From: an uncultured Lachnospiraceae bacterium
GTDB lineage: Bacteria > Bacillota > Clostridia > Lachnospirales > Lachnospiraceae
Assembly (NCBI GenBank): GCA_905193085.1
Contig: CAJJNI010000122.1
Coordinates: 1-7,310 of the forward strand
Length of the DNA: 7,310 nucleotides
Direction of reading: 5' to 3'
Of the stretch, positions 5,994 through 7,310 are shown piece after piece. Under the pieces are notes generated by a model. That model saw nothing but the letters and a program-made list of their open reading frames with translations. It made no database searches and had not been told where the DNA came from. Position 1 is the first letter of the stretch. The number at the start of each line of letters is the position of its first letter. Position numbers and translations under genes: made by a program.

Positions 5994-6865
5994 TATTTGC
6001 CCCTTTCTGCCATGAGAAGTTCAATTTCCTGTTCGTTAATACCCACCATAGCTTCTCCTAAATCGGCTGAAAGTTCTGCAATAAGTTTTGCGTCAGTATA
6101 GTTAGTTACAGCTTTTACGATTGCGGCTGCTCTTTTTGCCGGATTGCCTGATTTGAAGATACCTGAACCGACAAATACACCTTCAGCGCCTAACTGCATC
6201 ATTAAAGCTGCATCAGCAGGAGTAGCAACACCACCTGCAGCAAAATTAACAACAGGAAGTTTTCCATTTTCATGAACATATTCTACAAGTTCAAAAGGAA
6301 CCTGGAGCTGTTTTGCTTCTTCATAAAGTTCATCTGTTCTAAGACTTGTTATTTTAGCAATTGCGCTGTTCATTTTTCTCATATGTCTTACAGCCTGGAT
6401 AATATCACCTGTTCCAGGTTCACCTTTTGTACGAATCATAGAAGCACCTTCATTGATTCTTCTTAAAGCTTCGCCTAAATCTTTGGCACCACATACGAAA
6501 GGTACTTTAAAATCTTTTTTGTTAATGTGGTAAACGTCATCAGCAGGTGAAAGAACTTCGCTTTCATCTATGTAGTCAATTTCAATAGCTTCAAGAAGCT
6601 GTGCTTCTACAAAATGACCGATACGGCATTTTGCCATAACAGGAATAGAAACAGCCTCCTGAATACCTTTAATCATTTTAGGGTCGCTCATTCTTGCAAC
6701 ACCGCCGGCTGCTCTTATATCAGCAGGAATACGCTCAAGTGCCATAACAGCACATGCTCCGGCTTCTTCGGCAATCTTAGCCTGTTCAGGAGTAGTAACA
6801 TCCATAATTACTCCACCTTTTAACATTTGTGCAAGTTCCTTGTTAAGCTTATATCTGTTTTCCAT
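5993..6865 (-). CDS. pdxS: Pyridoxal 5'-phosphate synthase lyase subunit PdxS
   Basis: PdxS combines ribose 5-phosphate, glyceraldehyde 3-phosphate and ammonia into pyridoxal 5'-phosphate, the de novo vitamin B6 route without deoxyxylulose phosphate. The 290-residue (beta/alpha)8 barrel is complete and very conserved: GGVIMDV with Asp22, VMAKCRIGH with the Schiff-base Lys79, IRTKGEPGTG with the second lysine Lys147, and the phosphate-binding NFAAGGVATPADAALMMQLGAEGVFVGSGIF segment near residues 208-238 (described by its ends NFAAGG and FVGSGIF). Numbering is two lower than in B. subtilis (Lys81, Lys149). GGAGG (6874-6878 on the complement) sits 8 bases before the ATG. Together with pdxT it forms a two-gene operon; the enzyme is expected as a 12+12 complex of PdxS and PdxT. 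Upstream lies a repeat-rich divergent control region. Confidence 0.98.
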   Translation of the reverse strand: MENRYKLNKELAQMLKGGVIMDVTTPEQAKIAEEAGACAVMALERIPADIRAAGGVARMSDPKMIKGIQEAVSIPVMAKCRIGHFVEAQLLEAIEIDYIDESEVLSPADDVYHINKKDFKVPFVCGAKDLGEALRRINEGASMIRTKGEPGTGDIIQAVRHMRKMNSAIAKITSLRTDELYEEAKQLQVPFELVEYVHENGKLPVVNFAAGGVATPADAALMMQLGAEGVFVGSGIFKSGNPAKRAAAIVKAVTNYTDAKLIAELSADLGEAMVGINEQEIELLMAERGK

Positions 6866-6918
6866 TTTTTAATCCTCCGTTTTTTAATGATAGTATGTGT
6901 TATTGAAAAATAATTTTC

Positions 6919-6948
6919 AACCAAACCAAAGGATGCGTTTGGATGGTT
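6919..6948 (-). promoter_or_regulatory. Hairpin in the presumed pdxS leader
   Basis: Two 5-bp helices stack around a small asymmetric internal loop: 6919-6923 (AACCA) with 6944-6948 (TGGTT), and 6926-6930 (CCAAA) with 6938-6942 (TTTGG), capped by a 7-base loop. On the minus strand it is followed by GAAAATTATTTTT, a broken T-run, so it could be a weak attenuator ahead of pdxS; it may equally be a simple leader stem. The run-on sequence lacks the immediate T-run of a strong terminator. Confidence 0.4.
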
Positions 6949-6976
6949 AAAGTTAAATTTAATTAGCTTGAAACAC

Positions 6977-6982
6977 ATTATA
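6977..6982 (-). promoter_or_regulatory. Candidate pdxST promoter (-10 box)
   Basis: On the minus strand 6982 to 6977 reads TATAAT, a perfect -10. The hexamer 17 bases upstream (TTTTAT, 7005 to 7000) is a poor -35, which would fit a promoter needing an activator. Transcription would start near 6970 and give a leader of about 105 bases holding the 6919-6948 hairpin. A weaker alternative is TACTAT at 6895-6890, with TTGAAA 19 bases upstream. Confidence 0.4.
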
Positions 6983-6987
6983 AGCAC

Positions 6988-7056
6988 AATCTGACAATGA
7001 TAAAATATTCAAAAATAATATTTATATTAATGTCAGATTACAAACTGACCTTATTC
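6988..7056. promoter_or_regulatory. Three copies of a 15-bp motif (two direct, one inverted), candidate operator
   Basis: Copies are AATCTGACAATGATA (6988-7002, plus), AATCTGACATTAATA (7039 to 7025, minus) and AAACTGACCTTATTC (7042-7056, plus). Copies one and two agree at 13 of 15 bases; copy three matches copy two at 11. The first two form a perfect 9-bp inverted repeat, with an inner AAATATT/AATATTT repeat between them. The set lies just upstream of the candidate pdxST -10, where an activator would bind. MocR-type PdxR regulators of pdxST are known to use combinations of direct and inverted repeats. That this is such a site is inference. Confidence 0.5.
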
Positions 7057-7112
7057 GTAAATGAGAAAACATTAATACCAGATTTATACAAAGTATTTTT
7101 GAACATATGCAG

Positions 7113-7187
7113 ATATGTTGCAAAAAAACAAATATACTGCAAAAAACAAATGTGTTGCAAAAAAACAAATATGCTGCAGTAAAACAG
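7113..7187. repeat. Four tandem 18-19-bp repeats
   Basis: Units at 7113-7131, 7132-7149, 7150-7168 and 7169-7187 follow the pattern ATATGYTGCAAAAAAACAA. The first three are close, differing by one or two substitutions and one A in the run; the fourth has GTAAAACAG in place of the A-run. They lie between the 15-bp motif cluster and the promoter at 7253. A spacing near two helical turns and phased A-runs suggest DNA bending or repeated protein binding, but slippage-born repeats without a role are possible. Confidence 0.75.
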
Positions 7188-7252
7188 ATAGAATAAAATT
7201 GATGGGATAAGTTAGGATTAAAGAATATAAGAGGGCATTAACGGATTGTTTT

Positions 7253-7281
7253 TTGACAGTTATAGTAATTAGTGTTAATAT
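7253..7281 (+). promoter_or_regulatory. Strong promoter for a gene starting beyond the window
   Basis: TTGACA (7253-7258) is followed after exactly 17 bases by TAATAT (7276-7281), with a TGn extension at 7273-7275. This is close to an ideal housekeeping sigma promoter. Transcription would begin near 7288, giving a short leader before the ribosome binding site at the end of the window. Confidence 0.8.
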
Positions 7282-7297
7282 TAATTATAGATTATAT

Positions 7298-7306
7298 GGA
7301 AGGGGG
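7298..7306 (+). promoter_or_regulatory. Ribosome binding site of the next plus-strand gene
   Basis: GGAAGGGGG lies four bases from the end of the window with no start codon at the right distance inside it, so the start codon should fall within a few bases past 7310. The ATG at 7296 opens only a four-codon frame and is not a gene start. The gene is divergent from pdxST, the usual position of a pdxR regulator, but nothing of its coding sequence is visible. Confidence 0.75.
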
Positions 7307-7310
7307 ATAA

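Larger units (their letters stand above)
6866..7310. other. 445-base divergent control region without a convincing gene
   Basis: No frame here has both a ribosome binding site and credible protein composition. The stretch holds the pdxS ribosome binding site, the leader hairpin, the candidate pdxST -10, the 15-bp motif cluster, the tandem repeats and the promoter for the next gene, listed separately. The remaining bases (about 7057-7112 and 7188-7249) are A/T-rich, and I see no further structure in them. Confidence 0.7.

Noticed and set aside
6997..7182. Plus-strand open frame of 61 codons ahead of the window end
   Set aside because: It has no ribosome binding site, it runs through the inverted repeat and tandem repeats, and its Lys/Cys-rich tail only mirrors the repeat units.

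Overview
The window is AT-rich DNA with tightly packed genes, strong AGGAGG-type ribosome binding sites and low-GC Gram-positive protein sequences. It most resembles Clostridia, probably Lachnospiraceae; this is a judgement from protein style and codon use, not a database match. It looks mostly like ordinary chromosome, and no transposase, phage gene or CRISPR array was seen.

Layout. (1) 1-269: no confident gene, one doubtful small basic ORF. (2) 270-2475, plus strand: a likely three-gene operon of a small membrane protein of unknown function, a membrane-anchored DUF1287 protein with a papain/NlpC-like Cys-His signature, and a cation:proton antiporter of the NHA/SLC9B-like type. (3) 2574-3293, minus strand: an orphan LytTR response regulator, with a terminator overlapping its stop codon. 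(4) 3460-5446, plus strand: uppP (undecaprenyl-diphosphatase), then a compact intergenic stretch that folds into a 170-nt four-way-junction RNA, then a membrane-anchored C39-like cysteine peptidase that starts at TTG. The regulator and uppP share a divergent promoter region. (5) 5433-6865, minus strand: pdxS-pdxT, the two subunits of the ribose-5-phosphate-dependent pyridoxal 5'-phosphate synthase, overlapping by one base. (6) 6866-7310: a 445-base regulatory region without a convincing gene. It holds a hairpin in the presumed pdxS leader, three copies of a 15-bp motif (two direct, one inverted), four tandem 18-19-bp repeats, and a strong promoter plus ribosome binding site for a plus-strand gene starting just beyond the window.

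How the genes may work together. The uppP-C39 block, and perhaps the DUF1287 gene, point to cell-envelope work: recycling of the lipid carrier and cell-surface cysteine hydrolases. pdxST makes vitamin B6 cofactor de novo. The repeat arrangement upstream of pdxS, facing a divergent gene, resembles the operator layout of MocR-type PdxR regulators, so the gene beyond 7310 could be such a regulator; that is inference.

The most interesting element is the structured RNA at 4298-4467. About 72% of its bases can be placed in helices, it carries a G(CUUG)C tetraloop and a tandem G-A internal loop, its outer ends are complementary, and it is bracketed by an 8-bp direct repeat. I could not assign it to any RNA class I can recall.
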